NCBI GenBank assembly: GCA_016713625.1
Contig: JADJOT010000009.1
Span: 1-64,000, forward strand
Length of the DNA stretch: 64,000 bases
Reading direction: 5' to 3'
Source: Candidatus Accumulibacter affinis
GTDB lineage: Bacteria; Pseudomonadota; Gammaproteobacteria; Burkholderiales; Rhodocyclaceae
Under the pieces are notes generated by a model that ran no database searches, was not told where the DNA came from, and saw nothing but the letters and a program-made list of their open reading frames with translations. Shown here piece by piece: positions 18,570-27,412 of this stretch (its first letter is position 1; every line of letters starts with the position of its first letter). A program made the translations under genes and the position numbers.

Positions 18570-20218
18570 CCGGTCCCCGCGAACGCAACGAGGACTTCTG
18601 TGGCATGGTCACGCCACAAGGGGCGGAACTCGAAAACAAGGGGCTGATCGCCGCCGTCGCCGACGGCATCGGCGGTCACCGGGGTGGGCGCGAGGCCGCC
18701 GAATACACGGTGCGCGGCCTGCTCTCCGACTACTACGCGACGCCCGACACCTGGAGCGTGCCGCACGCGCTCGAAAAGGTCGTCGTCCCGCTCAACCGCT
18801 GGGTAATGGCCGAAGGCGGCCGGCAGCCGGATCTGGCCGGCATGGCAAGCACCCTGACCGTCCTGGTGCTGCGCGGCCGGCGTTACGTCTGCGCACATGT
18901 CGGCGACTCGCGCCTCTACCTGCTGCGCGACGGGGTGTGCACGCGGCTGACCAGCGATCACGTCTGGGAACACCCGGAACTGAAGAATGTGTTGTCGCGC
19001 GCGGTCGGCCTCGACCGCCACTTCCATCTCGATTTTGTCGACGGCGAGCTACACCAAGGTGATTGCTTCCTGCTCTGTTCCGACGGCGTCTGGGGTGCAC
19101 TCGAACAAGCGCGCATCACTGGCACGTTGATCGCCCACCCCGACGCGCAACAGGCAGCGGCGTCGCTGACCAGCCTGGCGCTCGCTGCCGACGGACAGGA
19201 CAACGCCAGCGCGGTCGTCCTACGGGTCCGCGAACTACCACCGGAAAACCTGCGCGACTCGCTCGACGGCACCGCCCGCCTGCCGCTGCCGCCGCGTTTC
19301 AAGCCCGGCCAGGAGTTCGATGGCCTGCGCATCGACGAGGTGCTGCACGATTCGCGTGCGACGCTGCTCTACCGTGTCACCGACCAGACTTCCGGCCAGC
19401 AACTGGTCTTGAAGACGCTGCGCCCCGAGCTCGCCGACGAACCCGACGAAATTCGTGCCCTGATCATGGAGGAATGGCGTGGCCGACGTATCGTCTCGCC
19501 GTTCTTCGCGCAGCTTGTCCCGGCCGAAGGACGCAGCTGCCTGTATTACCTGCAAACCTGGCACGCCGGCGCGACGCTGCAGCAGATGCTCGATGCGGAC
19601 ATGCATTTCACCGTTGCCGACGCCATCCAGCATGGCATCCGACTGATGAAGGGGCTTTCGGCATTGCACCGTCTCGACATCGCGCACCGCGACATCAAGC
19701 CGGCGAACATCCATAGCGGCCGCGACGGCCGCCTGCGCATTCTCGACCTCGGCGTCGCAGTCAGCCTCTCGGAAGACCAGGTCGCCGCCGGCAACCCCGG
19801 CACCCCCAGCTACATGGCGCCCGATCTGTTCACCGGCGAAGTGGCGGCCGGTGCCACGCACGACCTCTACGCTGCCGGCGTCACGCTCTACCATCTGCTG
19901 ACCCGCAAGTATCCGTATGGCGAGGTCGAGCCCTTCCAGCATCCGAAATTCGGCGAACCGGTAGCGCCGACCCGCTATCGTCCAGAGATTCCCGGCTGGC
20001 TTGAAAACGTCCTGCTCAAGGCGGTCGCCAAAGATCCGGCGCAGCGCTTCGAAACCGCCGAAGAGTTCCTGCTCGCGCTCGAACGCGGCGCCAACCGCCC
20101 GCTCAGCCGCCCGCCAGCAACGCCGCTGGCGATGCGCAACCCGCTGCTGACCTGGCGGGTAATTGCCGCGGTCTCGCTGGTGATCAATCTGGTGTTGTTG
20201 ATGTTGCTGGCGCGGTGA
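18533..20218 (+). CDS. PP2C phosphatase - Ser/Thr protein kinase fusion, membrane anchored
   Basis: 561 residues. Residues 1-235 form a PP2C phosphatase (RNEDF, VADGIGGHRGG, HVGDSRLYLLRDG, CSDGVWGAL, GQDNASAV hold the metal-binding acids). Residues ~262-520 form a Hanks kinase: VLKTLRPE (lysine), HRDIKPAN (~385), DLG in place of DFG (~404), GTPSYMAPDL, HDLYAAGVTLYHLLT. The last 25 residues are one transmembrane helix ending LLMLLAR. Such fusions are commonly found beside narK/nirBD in Rhodocyclales and presumably tune nitrate/nitrite uptake; the remnants on both sides show it originally followed narK here. The spacer upstream is shared with the left repeat. Confidence 0.9.
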   Translation: MPLVVDVGHSSLTGPRERNEDFCGMVTPQGAELENKGLIAAVADGIGGHRGGREAAEYTVRGLLSDYYATPDTWSVPHALEKVVVPLNRWVMAEGGRQPDLAGMASTLTVLVLRGRRYVCAHVGDSRLYLLRDGVCTRLTSDHVWEHPELKNVLSRAVGLDRHFHLDFVDGELHQGDCFLLCSDGVWGALEQARITGTLIAHPDAQQAAASLTSLALAADGQDNASAVVLRVRELPPENLRDSLDGTARLPLPPRFKPGQEFDGLRIDEVLHDSRATLLYRVTDQTSGQQLVLKTLRPELADEPDEIRALIMEEWRGRRIVSPFFAQLVPAEGRSCLYYLQTWHAGATLQQMLDADMHFTVADAIQHGIRLMKGLSALHRLDIAHRDIKPANIHSGRDGRLRILDLGVAVSLSEDQVAAGNPGTPSYMAPDLFTGEVAAGATHDLYAAGVTLYHLLTRKYPYGEVEPFQHPKFGEPVAPTRYRPEIPGWLENVLLKAVAKDPAQRFETAEEFLLALERGANRPLSRPPATPLAMRNPLLTWRVIAAVSLVINLVLLMLLAR

Positions 20219-20406
20219 GATGCCTTCGCGTTACCAGGATTGGCGAAGTTTTTTTCCAGGACGTGGCAGCCTGCCCTTTTTCCCTGAAAACAAGACAAGC
20301 TCGCCGCTTCAAAGCTGGCGAAGTATTAAGCCGGCTCAGCTATGGTGTATGTCATGCAGCGTGAGACACAAGAACTTCCCATGGTCATCTGCTGGCAAGT
20401 CCCACC

Positions 20407-20724
20407 ATGCTCGCGCTGAACGCACGCCTGCGTGTTTGGGTGGCTGCCGAGCCCGCGGATTTTCGTTGCGGCATCGACGGTCTCGCCCGACGTGTGCGGC
20501 AGAAACTGGCCCAAGACCCGTTCAGCGGCGGCGTGTTCGTTTTCTGCAATCGCCGGCGCACGGCGGTCAAACTCCTGGTCGATGACGGGCAAGGCTTCTG
20601 GCTCTGTCAAAAACGGCTGTCGCAGGGGCACTACCGCTTCTGGCCGCAGGAGTCCCCGGGGAAGCTCCTCGCTGCGCACGCGCTGGCGGTCCTGCTCGCG
20701 GGACGCGACTACGGCTTGCGAGTT
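20407..20724 (+). pseudogene. IS66-family TnpB (Orf2-like)
   Basis: MLALNARLRVWVAAEPADFR starts a typical IS66 Orf2 protein; CGIDGLARRVRQKL, VFVFCNRRRTAVKLLVDD and FWLCQKRLSQG are its conserved blocks. The normal family member is about 115 residues. Here the frame has no stop and runs on into the TnpC remnant, so the end is uncertain. No intact TnpA was found upstream. Confidence 0.7.
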
Positions 20725-20880
20725 CGCCAAGCGGGGGGTGCGGCAGACGGAAGTTCCGCGCCGAGGAGGTTGCGAGCCGCCGCGCCGCCGCGGTCAGTGG
20801 CCGCATGGACCACCGCCATCGCTCGAAGCGTTCCCAGAAGCGGCTGCGGGGGACTTCGGCCAGCTCGTTGGCGTACGGCC

Positions 20881-21549
20881 ATGAGCCGGCAGCGGGCATC
20901 CCACCGGAAGCGGCCTGCACGCAACCCGCCGCAGCGGATGGTCATCCCGGTGCAGGAGATCGAGTCGATCGTCGAGCAGAGCCGAGCCAGACCGCTGACC
21001 GAGACCGAACAGGCGACCCTGAAGGCAGCGGTGGACACCCTCGCGCGGATCACGGCCGAACTCGAGACGAAGGAAACCACGCTGGCACGGCTACGGCGGA
21101 TTCTCTTCGGCGCGCCGACCGAGCGCACGGCCAATGTGCTCGGGGAAGGGGAGAAGGGCGAAACGCCGCCAGCGGACACGCCGACCCGTCCATCGGCGGA
21201 AGGCGGCGACGAGCAAGCCGCCGGCCAGGCTTCTGCGGACACCACCTCCCCGGAACCCGGGGGAGCCGAGCCCAGGAAGAAGCGCCCCGGGCACGGAAGG
21301 AACGGGGCGGCCAATTATCCGCGAGCGCAGCATCTTGCCGTACCGCAGGCGACGTTACGGCACGGCGATCTGTTCATGACCCTGATCCACACGGCCGAAC
21401 TCCACCAGATCGAGCCGTTTCACTACCTCGTTTCCCTGCTGCGCCACTCGACCAATGGGGCGCTCGATCCGGCGGCCTGGATGCCCTGGAACTACACCGA
21501 AGCCCTCGCACGCGCCGAGGCGCAGAGTACCGGACCTCCGCCGGACTAA
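20881..21549 (+). pseudogene. IS66-family TnpC transposase, internally deleted
   Basis: The N-terminal coiled part and LARLRRILFGAPTERTANVL are IS66 TnpC hallmarks, followed by the Glu/Pro-rich linker and KKRPGHGRNGAANYP. The sequence then jumps to the extreme C terminus (HGDLFMTLIHTAELHQIEPF, WMPWNYTEALAR). The zinc-binding and DDE catalytic regions (about 300 residues) are missing, so the element cannot transpose by itself. It is in frame with the TnpB remnant. Confidence 0.8.
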
Positions 21550-21978
21550 CCCGGCAGCGTGACAACCTCCAGCGTCCCGAACGGAAGCGAACCCAGGGTT
21601 GCCGCTGCGGGTTGCCTGCGCGCGGCCGTGAGGCCGCGCACCACCCGTGGCGCTCGCCGCGGATCAGCCGCCGCGCGGCTGAGGCCCGCGCGACCGGGGT
21701 TTCGCAGCGTTGCCGAAAGGACACGGTACTTCGACCTTCAGGAGTGGGTGGAATCGGTGAACGGCCTGGTGGCACTGGGCGGCTTGATCTCGAGGTGTGG
21801 TCTGCCGCAAGACTGGGCTGGCTTCGACTGTTTTCAGGCCATGACCGGCATGCTGATGTTCGGCTGGCCAACAGCCCAGTCGTGCAGCGGATGCACACGA
21901 TCGACGACTAGGGCAGGGCAGCCGCGGCCGGTCGTCCGGTGCTCGATTCCCCGGCCCTTCCTGCGCTGGCCAGTGCCG
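21550..21978. other. Spacer after IS66 remnant, with a hairpin
   Basis: About 430 bp without a recognised gene. It holds a perfect 8-bp stem (GCGCGGCC / GGCCGCGC) with a GTGA loop at 21620-21639, without a T-run. It may include the right end of the IS66 element and the end of the gene once downstream. No protein with recognised motifs was found in any frame. Confidence 0.4.
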
Positions 21979-22602
21979 TCAGCCGCGATCGCGTTCCGCC
22001 GCCCGCAGGCTCAGCCGTACCAGATCGGCGATGCTGCCGACCTGCAGCTTGGCCAACAGTCGCGCCTTGTGCACTTCGACGGTGCGCGGACTGATGTCCA
22101 GTGCGCGGGCGATCTCGCGGTTATGCCGGCCGGCAACCACCTCTGCCATGACTTCGCGCTCGCGCGGCGTCAGCGTCTGCAGCAGGCTCGCGACGGCGGC
22201 GTTACGTTCCGAATCGTCCTGGCGCAGATGCTGCCGCGCGAATGCCTCGTCGATCGCCGACAGCAGTCGAGCGTGATCGATCGGCTTCTCGAGGAAGTCG
22301 ACCGCCTCGCTGCGGAACGCCTGCCGCGCCGATTCGACGTCGCCGTGGCCGGTCATGACGATCACCGGCAGCCAGCAGCCGCTTTCGCACAGGCGCTTCT
22401 GCAGCGTGAGGCCGTCCATTCCCGGCATGCGGATGTCAATCAGCAGGCAGCCGTACCAGTCGGGGCGGCGGGCCGCGAGGAAGCTCTCGGCATCGGCAAA
22501 CAGCGCGACAGCCAGGCCCTGCAGAGCAAGCAGCAGTCCCAGCGCATCGCGCACCGACGGATCGTCCTCGACGATGAAGACCGTGTTTACCTCATGTGCC
22601 AT
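21979..22602 (-). CDS. FixJ/LuxR-family response regulator
   Basis: 207 residues. The start MAHEVNTVFIVEDDPSV at 22602 is chosen because the receiver begins there; longer upstream readings lie inside the kinase gene. The receiver has the DD pair, phospho-acceptor in LLIDIRMPGMDG, T in VIVMTGHGD and K in DFLEKP; the output is a LuxR helix-turn-helix (LTPREREVMAEVVAGRHNRE, ISPRTVEVHKARLLAKL). It overlaps the 3' end of the kinase by 11 bp, so the two are co-translated. Divergent from pstS; a palindrome in that gap is a candidate binding site. Confidence 0.9.
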   Translation of the reverse strand: MAHEVNTVFIVEDDPSVRDALGLLLALQGLAVALFADAESFLAARRPDWYGCLLIDIRMPGMDGLTLQKRLCESGCWLPVIVMTGHGDVESARQAFRSEAVDFLEKPIDHARLLSAIDEAFARQHLRQDDSERNAAVASLLQTLTPREREVMAEVVAGRHNREIARALDISPRTVEVHKARLLAKLQVGSIADLVRLSLRAAERDRG

Positions 22603-24175
22603 CACCGGGAGACTCCTCGATCGGAAGAACCACTTTGAACACGCCGTGATCGGCCGCCTCGGCCCACAGGCTGCCGCCGTGTGCCTCGACGATTGCCCGG
22701 CTGATGGCGAGGCCAAGCCCCATGCCACTTGCTTTCGACGAATGAAACGCTTCGAAGAGATGTTCCCCCATTTCCTCCGTTACGCCTGGGCCGCTGTCCT
22801 CGACCGTGATGCAGACACGTCCAACGCTTTCCAGATGGGTCGAAACGCGCACCTGACGCTCTGCCTCGGGTCGTTCGGCAGCCGCCTCGAAGGCATTGGC
22901 GAGCAAGTTGCGCAGAACCACTTCGAGCTGCAGCCGATCCGCCCACAGCGCGCGCGGCGGCGCCGGATGGAGCACCAGCGCGATACCCTGTTGCTTCGCC
23001 TGCGCGGACAAACGCGATGCCGCCAAGGACAGGAGCTCACGCAGCCAGACCCGTTCGAGGCGGGTCGTTCCTGTACGAAAGAAATCGCGCAGGCGACTGA
23101 CCACGTCGGCCGCGCGCTGGGATTCCGCCTCCAGGCGACCGATCACATCGCGCAGCCGCTCGCCGGTTTCACCGGCAGCGAGCAAATGCTGACCCGCCTT
23201 GGCATACATCAGCAGCGCGGTCAGTGGCTGATGCAGTTCGTGCGACAGGGCTCCGGCCATCTCGCCGGCAGCCGCGAGGCGCAGCGTCTGCTGCAGCTCG
23301 GCACCCAGCCGCTGCTTTTCATCGACCACCACGCCGATGAAGAATCCCGACAAGGCGAGCACCATCACCAGCACTTCCAGTTCGAGCAGGTTGAGGGCGG
23401 AAAGACCGAGCAAGCGCACCGCCGCGATGACGCCGACCTGCGTCAGCCCCACGGTGAGCACGGCTCCGGCCAGGCCTTGCCTGGCGGCTGCCCAGGCGAT
23501 GGGTAAAAAAAGCACGGAGAAGTACTTGAACTCCGTCCGCTCACCAGTAAAGTAGGTGAACGCAAGAACGCTGCCGGTGGCCACCAGGCTCAGTGACTCC
23601 TGGCCAAGCAACAGCGGGCGCAGTCGGGCGCGACCGCGCGCATCCAGCACCATTGCCAATAGTGGCATGAACACCAGAACGCTGCCGAGCTGGCCGAGCC
23701 AGTGATGTACCAGGGACTCGGCTGCTGCCTCGGGCGGCAGAAAGCGGGTCAGCGTCAAGCCGGCAATGAAGGCCAGGCTATTGAGCAGGGTACCGGTGAC
23801 CACGATCGTGACCCACGTGACCAGGCCGGGCCGATCGGCAAACATCCCCTTGCTGTTCAGCCGGCGGCGCATGACTTCAGCAATCGCCCAATCGCCGGCA
23901 GCCAGCTGAATCGCCAGGCCGGCGCCAAGCTGCCAAGGCAGCGACAGTTCACGCAGCCAGCCATCGGCCGCCAGGATCGCCAGCGCCAGCGGTGGCGCAG
24001 CCCTCCCACCATAGCGCACGAGACACAGCAGGCCGAGCGCCGGCGCCGGACTCCAGGGCGTGATTTCGAGGCCGTGCAGTGGATGGCTTTGGCTTGTCCA
24101 GTCGAGCGCGAGGTAGCCCAGAAAGAGGAGCAAGGCAGCGCGCCAACCAAGAGGCCGGATCGCCGACTTTGGCAT
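22592..24175 (-). CDS. MASE1 sensor histidine kinase
   Basis: 527 residues. The first ~290 form a MASE1-type integral membrane sensor with eight or so helices (SPAPALGLLCLVRYGG, AWAAARQGLAGAVLTVGL). No PAS domain. Then comes a HisKA-type H-box GALSHELHQPLTAL (~315) and an HATPase domain with N-box RNLLANAFEAA, G1 DSGPGV and GMGLGLAISRAIVEAHGG. MASE1 kinases paired with FixJ-type regulators often control carbon or energy uptake; the stimulus here is unknown. Divergent from the pst operon with about 266 bp between. Confidence 0.88.
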   Translation of the reverse strand: MPKSAIRPLGWRAALLLFLGYLALDWTSQSHPLHGLEITPWSPAPALGLLCLVRYGGRAAPPLALAILAADGWLRELSLPWQLGAGLAIQLAAGDWAIAEVMRRRLNSKGMFADRPGLVTWVTIVVTGTLLNSLAFIAGLTLTRFLPPEAAAESLVHHWLGQLGSVLVFMPLLAMVLDARGRARLRPLLLGQESLSLVATGSVLAFTYFTGERTEFKYFSVLFLPIAWAAARQGLAGAVLTVGLTQVGVIAAVRLLGLSALNLLELEVLVMVLALSGFFIGVVVDEKQRLGAELQQTLRLAAAGEMAGALSHELHQPLTALLMYAKAGQHLLAAGETGERLRDVIGRLEAESQRAADVVSRLRDFFRTGTTRLERVWLRELLSLAASRLSAQAKQQGIALVLHPAPPRALWADRLQLEVVLRNLLANAFEAAAERPEAERQVRVSTHLESVGRVCITVEDSGPGVTEEMGEHLFEAFHSSKASGMGLGLAISRAIVEAHGGSLWAEAADHGVFKVVLPIEESPGDGT

Positions 24176-24321
24176 GAGTGGCCGTTTCGAGTTGATCGAG
24201 CCGCCATTATGCTCGTGCTCGGCGTTCTTGACATAGGTTGAATTGCGTAAGCGTTTCCTTTACTACCGCCCCGAATGTCGTCCCTAGGCCGCCTCCAAGG
24301 GCTTGTCGCAGTGCTCGCCCA

Positions 24322-24338
24322 CTAAGGGTATCCCTTAG
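24322..24338. promoter_or_regulatory. Palindromic operator candidate between kinase gene and pstS
   Basis: CTAAGGG-TAT-CCCTTAG is a perfect 7-bp inverted repeat with a 3-nt centre, about 104 bp upstream of pstS and 147 bp upstream of the kinase gene. LuxR/FixJ-type dimers bind such dyads, and this regulator is encoded alongside. No Pho box was recognised in the same gap. Confidence 0.5.
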
Positions 24339-24441
24339 GTTCGCGCCCCAATTTACAGCGTCGCGGGATCACCCTACGATGGGTCACTATGTTATCGGCA
24401 GGTGAATAGCTGCCAACCTGAAATCACTCGGAGAATCTCAG

Positions 24442-25317
24442 ATGACCCATCGCTCGATGTTGCGCAAGCTGGCTGTCCTTACTATCGGCGCGATGGCTGC
24501 CGCCGGTGCGTCCGCCAGAACCGAGATCCAGAACAAGGGCTCGGACACCCTGGTCAATGCGGCCCAGTCGCTGGCCGAGCAGTACGGCAAGGTCAACCCC
24601 AAGGTGGCAGTGGCGGTTTCCGGAGGCGGTTCCGGCACCGGCATTGCCGCGATGATCAACGGCACCGTCGACATCGCCAACTCCAGCCGCAAGATGTCGG
24701 ACAAGGAAATCAAGGAGGCGCAGGCGAAAGGTCGGCAACCCGTCGAACACGTCATCGGCTATGACGCGCTCGCCATCTTCGTCCACAAGAACTTCCCGAC
24801 AGACTCGATCACGGTTACCGACCTGGCCAAGATCTACGGACGCGACGGTGGCGCCAGCAAGTGGAGCGATCTGGGAATCACCATTCCGGGGTGCAAGGGC
24901 GAGATCGTCGTCGTCAGCCGGCAGAACAACTCCGGAACCTACGCCTATTTCAAGGAGGCGGTGCTGGGTGAAAAGGGCAAGTTCCGTCAGGGCACACTCG
25001 ATATGCACGGTTCCAAGGATGTGGCCGACCTCGTCGAGAAGACGCCGTGTGCGATCGGCTACAGCGGCCTGGCGTACGTAACTAACCACATGAAGGCGCT
25101 GTGCGTGGCTCCGCAGGTCGGCAAACCCTGCGTCAAGCCGACCGAGCAGACCGCTTTCGACGGCACCTATCCGATCGCCCGGCCGCTGTTCATGTACACC
25201 AACGGCGAGCCGACCGGCGAGGTGAAGAAATACATGGACTGGATCAAGAGCAACACCGGCCAGTGCATCATCGAGAAGGAAGGCTACGCACCTGCCAAGA
25301 AGGTCTCCTGCAAGTAA
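24442..25317 (+). CDS. pstS: Phosphate-binding periplasmic protein PstS
   Basis: 291 residues with a signal peptide (MTHRSMLRKLAVLTIGAMAAAGASA). The mature protein begins IQNKGSDTLVNAAQSLAEQY and carries the phosphate-binding loops VSGGGSGTGIAAM, SRKM and RQNNSGTYAYFK, with IGYSGLAYV, typical of the shorter PstS family. GGAGA at 24430 precedes the start. First gene of a six-gene phosphate uptake operon. Periplasmic; delivers phosphate to PstCA. Confidence 0.93.
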   Translation: MTHRSMLRKLAVLTIGAMAAAGASARTEIQNKGSDTLVNAAQSLAEQYGKVNPKVAVAVSGGGSGTGIAAMINGTVDIANSSRKMSDKEIKEAQAKGRQPVEHVIGYDALAIFVHKNFPTDSITVTDLAKIYGRDGGASKWSDLGITIPGCKGEIVVVSRQNNSGTYAYFKEAVLGEKGKFRQGTLDMHGSKDVADLVEKTPCAIGYSGLAYVTNHMKALCVAPQVGKPCVKPTEQTAFDGTYPIARPLFMYTNGEPTGEVKKYMDWIKSNTGQCIIEKEGYAPAKKVSCK

Positions 25318-25395
25318 GTCGTTTGCGGTGGGCGCCGGCACGCCACCGGCACCACGCCCAAGCCCGTGTTCCTGCGCCTGAGGAAGAAGCCAGCG

Positions 25396-26457
25396 ATGAG
25401 TCGTTACGAAGAACGTCTCGAAAGAGATCTGTCCCAGATTAAGCAACAGGTAGCCCTGCTCGCCGGACTCGTCGAGAAGGCCCTCAACGACGCCGTACAC
25501 GCACTGCTGGCCGACGATGACTCACTTGCCTACGCCACCATCCTGGCCGACAACCGGGCCAACGCCGCCAGCAACGAGCTCGATCGCATGTGCAATGCGT
25601 TCATCGGCGTGCACCTGCCGAGTGGGGGACACCTGCGCCTGATGTCGGCCGTCGTCCATGCCAATGTCGCTCTCGAGCGCGTCGGCGACTATGCGGTCAC
25701 CATCTGCCGTGAGGCGGTTCGGGTCTCCCGCCTGCCCGGGCTACTCCAACGTGAGATCGAGCTGATGGCCTGCGAATCGCGGCAGATGCTGAAGCAGGCC
25801 GTTGATGCCTTTCTCGAAGGCAACGCCGACAAGGCCAAGGCGACAATGGTCATCGCCGACCAGGTCGAGCGAACCTTCGACATGGCCTTCGGCGAATTGG
25901 TCGGTGAAGGCGATCATTCCAAGGTCAAGGACCTGTTCGCCTTCCTGACGGTCTTCAACTCGCTCGAAAGGGTTTCGGACCAGGCGAAGAACATCTGTGA
26001 AGACGCGGTCTTCGCGGCCACCGGCCAGGGCAGGGGGCCGAAGTTCTTTCGCATCCTCTTCCTCGACGAGGACAACACCCTGCTCGGCCCAATCGCCGAG
26101 GCGGTTGCGCGCAAGAACTTTCCGGAGATCGGCGAATACCACAGTCGTGGTCGCAGCGCCGGCGCCATCGATTCGACGTCGATCGCTGTACTGCAGGATC
26201 TGGGAATCGACCTCGGCAGCCATCAGCCGCAGGCGATCCCGGCACATCATCAGGAACTTGCCGCTTTCCAGGTCATCGTCAGCCTGCAGGGGCCGGTCAC
26301 GTCCTACGTCGAGCAGATTCCTTTCCATACCGTGGCGCTCGAGTGGGAAGTCACCCGACCCGGTAGCGTGCAGCGTGATCTACGGATCCTCAGTCGGGAG
26401 ATCGCCCTGCAGGTCAGCAATCTGATGACGATTCTGCGTGGCCAGGAGGCCAACTGA
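25396..26457 (+). CDS. phoU: PhoU fused to a catalytically dead LMW-phosphatase/ArsC-like domain
   Basis: 353 residues. ATG 25396 is chosen after GAGGAAG; a GTG at 25366 is less likely. Residues 1-212 are a PhoU double three-helix bundle (SNELDRMCNAFIGVHLP; ALERVGDYAVTICREAV; NSLERVSDQAKNICEDAVF, the E/DxxxD metal-site motifs). Residues ~216-345 fold-match low-molecular-weight protein phosphatase/ArsC: FRILFLDEDNTLLGPIAEAVA aligns with the P-loop but replaces the catalytic Cys by Asp and the Arg by Leu, and the distal Asp-Pro is absent. PhoU normally restrains Pst; the second domain is predicted to be a binding module. Second in the operon, before pstC. Confidence 0.85.
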   Translation: MSRYEERLERDLSQIKQQVALLAGLVEKALNDAVHALLADDDSLAYATILADNRANAASNELDRMCNAFIGVHLPSGGHLRLMSAVVHANVALERVGDYAVTICREAVRVSRLPGLLQREIELMACESRQMLKQAVDAFLEGNADKAKATMVIADQVERTFDMAFGELVGEGDHSKVKDLFAFLTVFNSLERVSDQAKNICEDAVFAATGQGRGPKFFRILFLDEDNTLLGPIAEAVARKNFPEIGEYHSRGRSAGAIDSTSIAVLQDLGIDLGSHQPQAIPAHHQELAAFQVIVSLQGPVTSYVEQIPFHTVALEWEVTRPGSVQRDLRILSREIALQVSNLMTILRGQEAN

Positions 26458-26458
26458 G

Positions 26459-27409
26459 ATGGGTACCAGTACGCAGGCGCTGAGCAACCGCGCCACTGAC
26501 GCCCGTGTGACTGAGGATTTCGACCGCCGTGACTTCGACTGGTACGTCGACAAGCTGGTTGCCGGCCTCGTCTTCGTCTGCGGCATCTCGGCCATCCTCT
26601 TCGTGCTCGGCATCTTCTTCTTCGTCACCAAGGAAGGAATCGGCTTCGTCTTCGAGAAGATGGACTTCCGCGAGTTCTTCCTCACCCCCTACTGGTCGCC
26701 GAGTGACGCCGAGGATCCGGAGTACGGCATCCTCGCCTTGATGGCCGGCACGGCCAGCGTCACCGGGCTGGCGATGCTGGTCGCGGTGCCGTTCTCGCTC
26801 GGTGCCGCCATCTTCATCGCCGAGTTCGCCAGCGGCAAGACGCGTGAAGTCCTCAAGGTACTGGTCGAACTGCTGGCAGCAATCCCTTCGGTGGTCTGGG
26901 GCTTCATCGGCCTGGTGATCATGAATCCGCTGCTCATCAAGTGGTTCGACATTCCGGTCGGCCTCTGCGTGCTCAACGCCGGCATTATCCTCGGCCTGAT
27001 GGCGGCGCCGATCATGACTTCGATCGCCGAGGATGCCCTCAAGGCCGTTCCCGACCGCTACCGCGAAGCCGCCGAAGCGATGGGCGCGACACGCTGGCAG
27101 GTGATCTACAAAGTGGTGCTGCCGGCGGCGAAGAACGGCCTGCTCGGCGGCGTTCTCCTCGGTGTGGGTCGTGGCTTCGGGGAAACGATGGCGGTCCTGA
27201 TGGCCACCGGTCATGCGGTCAACATACCGAACAGTGTCTTCGACTCGGTGCGTGCGCTCACCGCGACCATCGCCGCCGAACTCGGTGAGGCGGTCGTCGG
27301 CGGCGAGCACTACCAGGTGCTGTTCACCATCGGCATCTTCCTCTTCCTCGTGACCTTCATCATCAATCTGAGCGCCGATCTGATCGTGCGCGGGATACGC
27401 AAGGGGTAA
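26459..27409 (+). CDS. pstC: Phosphate ABC transporter permease PstC
   Basis: 316 residues with six predicted transmembrane helices. Start ATG 26459 follows AGGAGG; the upstream GTG lies in phoU. The cytoplasmic coupling motif EAAEAMGATRWQVIYKVVLPAAKNGLLGG is canonical, followed by GRGFGETMAVLMATG. The N terminus (TDARVTEDFDRRDFDW) is longer and more acidic than in enteric PstC. Pairs with PstA; starts directly after phoU and ends 3 nt before pstA. Confidence 0.92.
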   Translation: MGTSTQALSNRATDARVTEDFDRRDFDWYVDKLVAGLVFVCGISAILFVLGIFFFVTKEGIGFVFEKMDFREFFLTPYWSPSDAEDPEYGILALMAGTASVTGLAMLVAVPFSLGAAIFIAEFASGKTREVLKVLVELLAAIPSVVWGFIGLVIMNPLLIKWFDIPVGLCVLNAGIILGLMAAPIMTSIAEDALKAVPDRYREAAEAMGATRWQVIYKVVLPAAKNGLLGGVLLGVGRGFGETMAVLMATGHAVNIPNSVFDSVRALTATIAAELGEAVVGGEHYQVLFTIGIFLFLVTFIINLSADLIVRGIRKG

Positions 27410-27412
27410 GCC

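Noticed and set aside
17660..19027. Long minus-strand frame spanning the end of the helicase-nuclease and the kinase start
   Set aside because: Crosses two convincing plus-strand genes and their spacer; a similar frame at the left repeat merely reflects the duplication.
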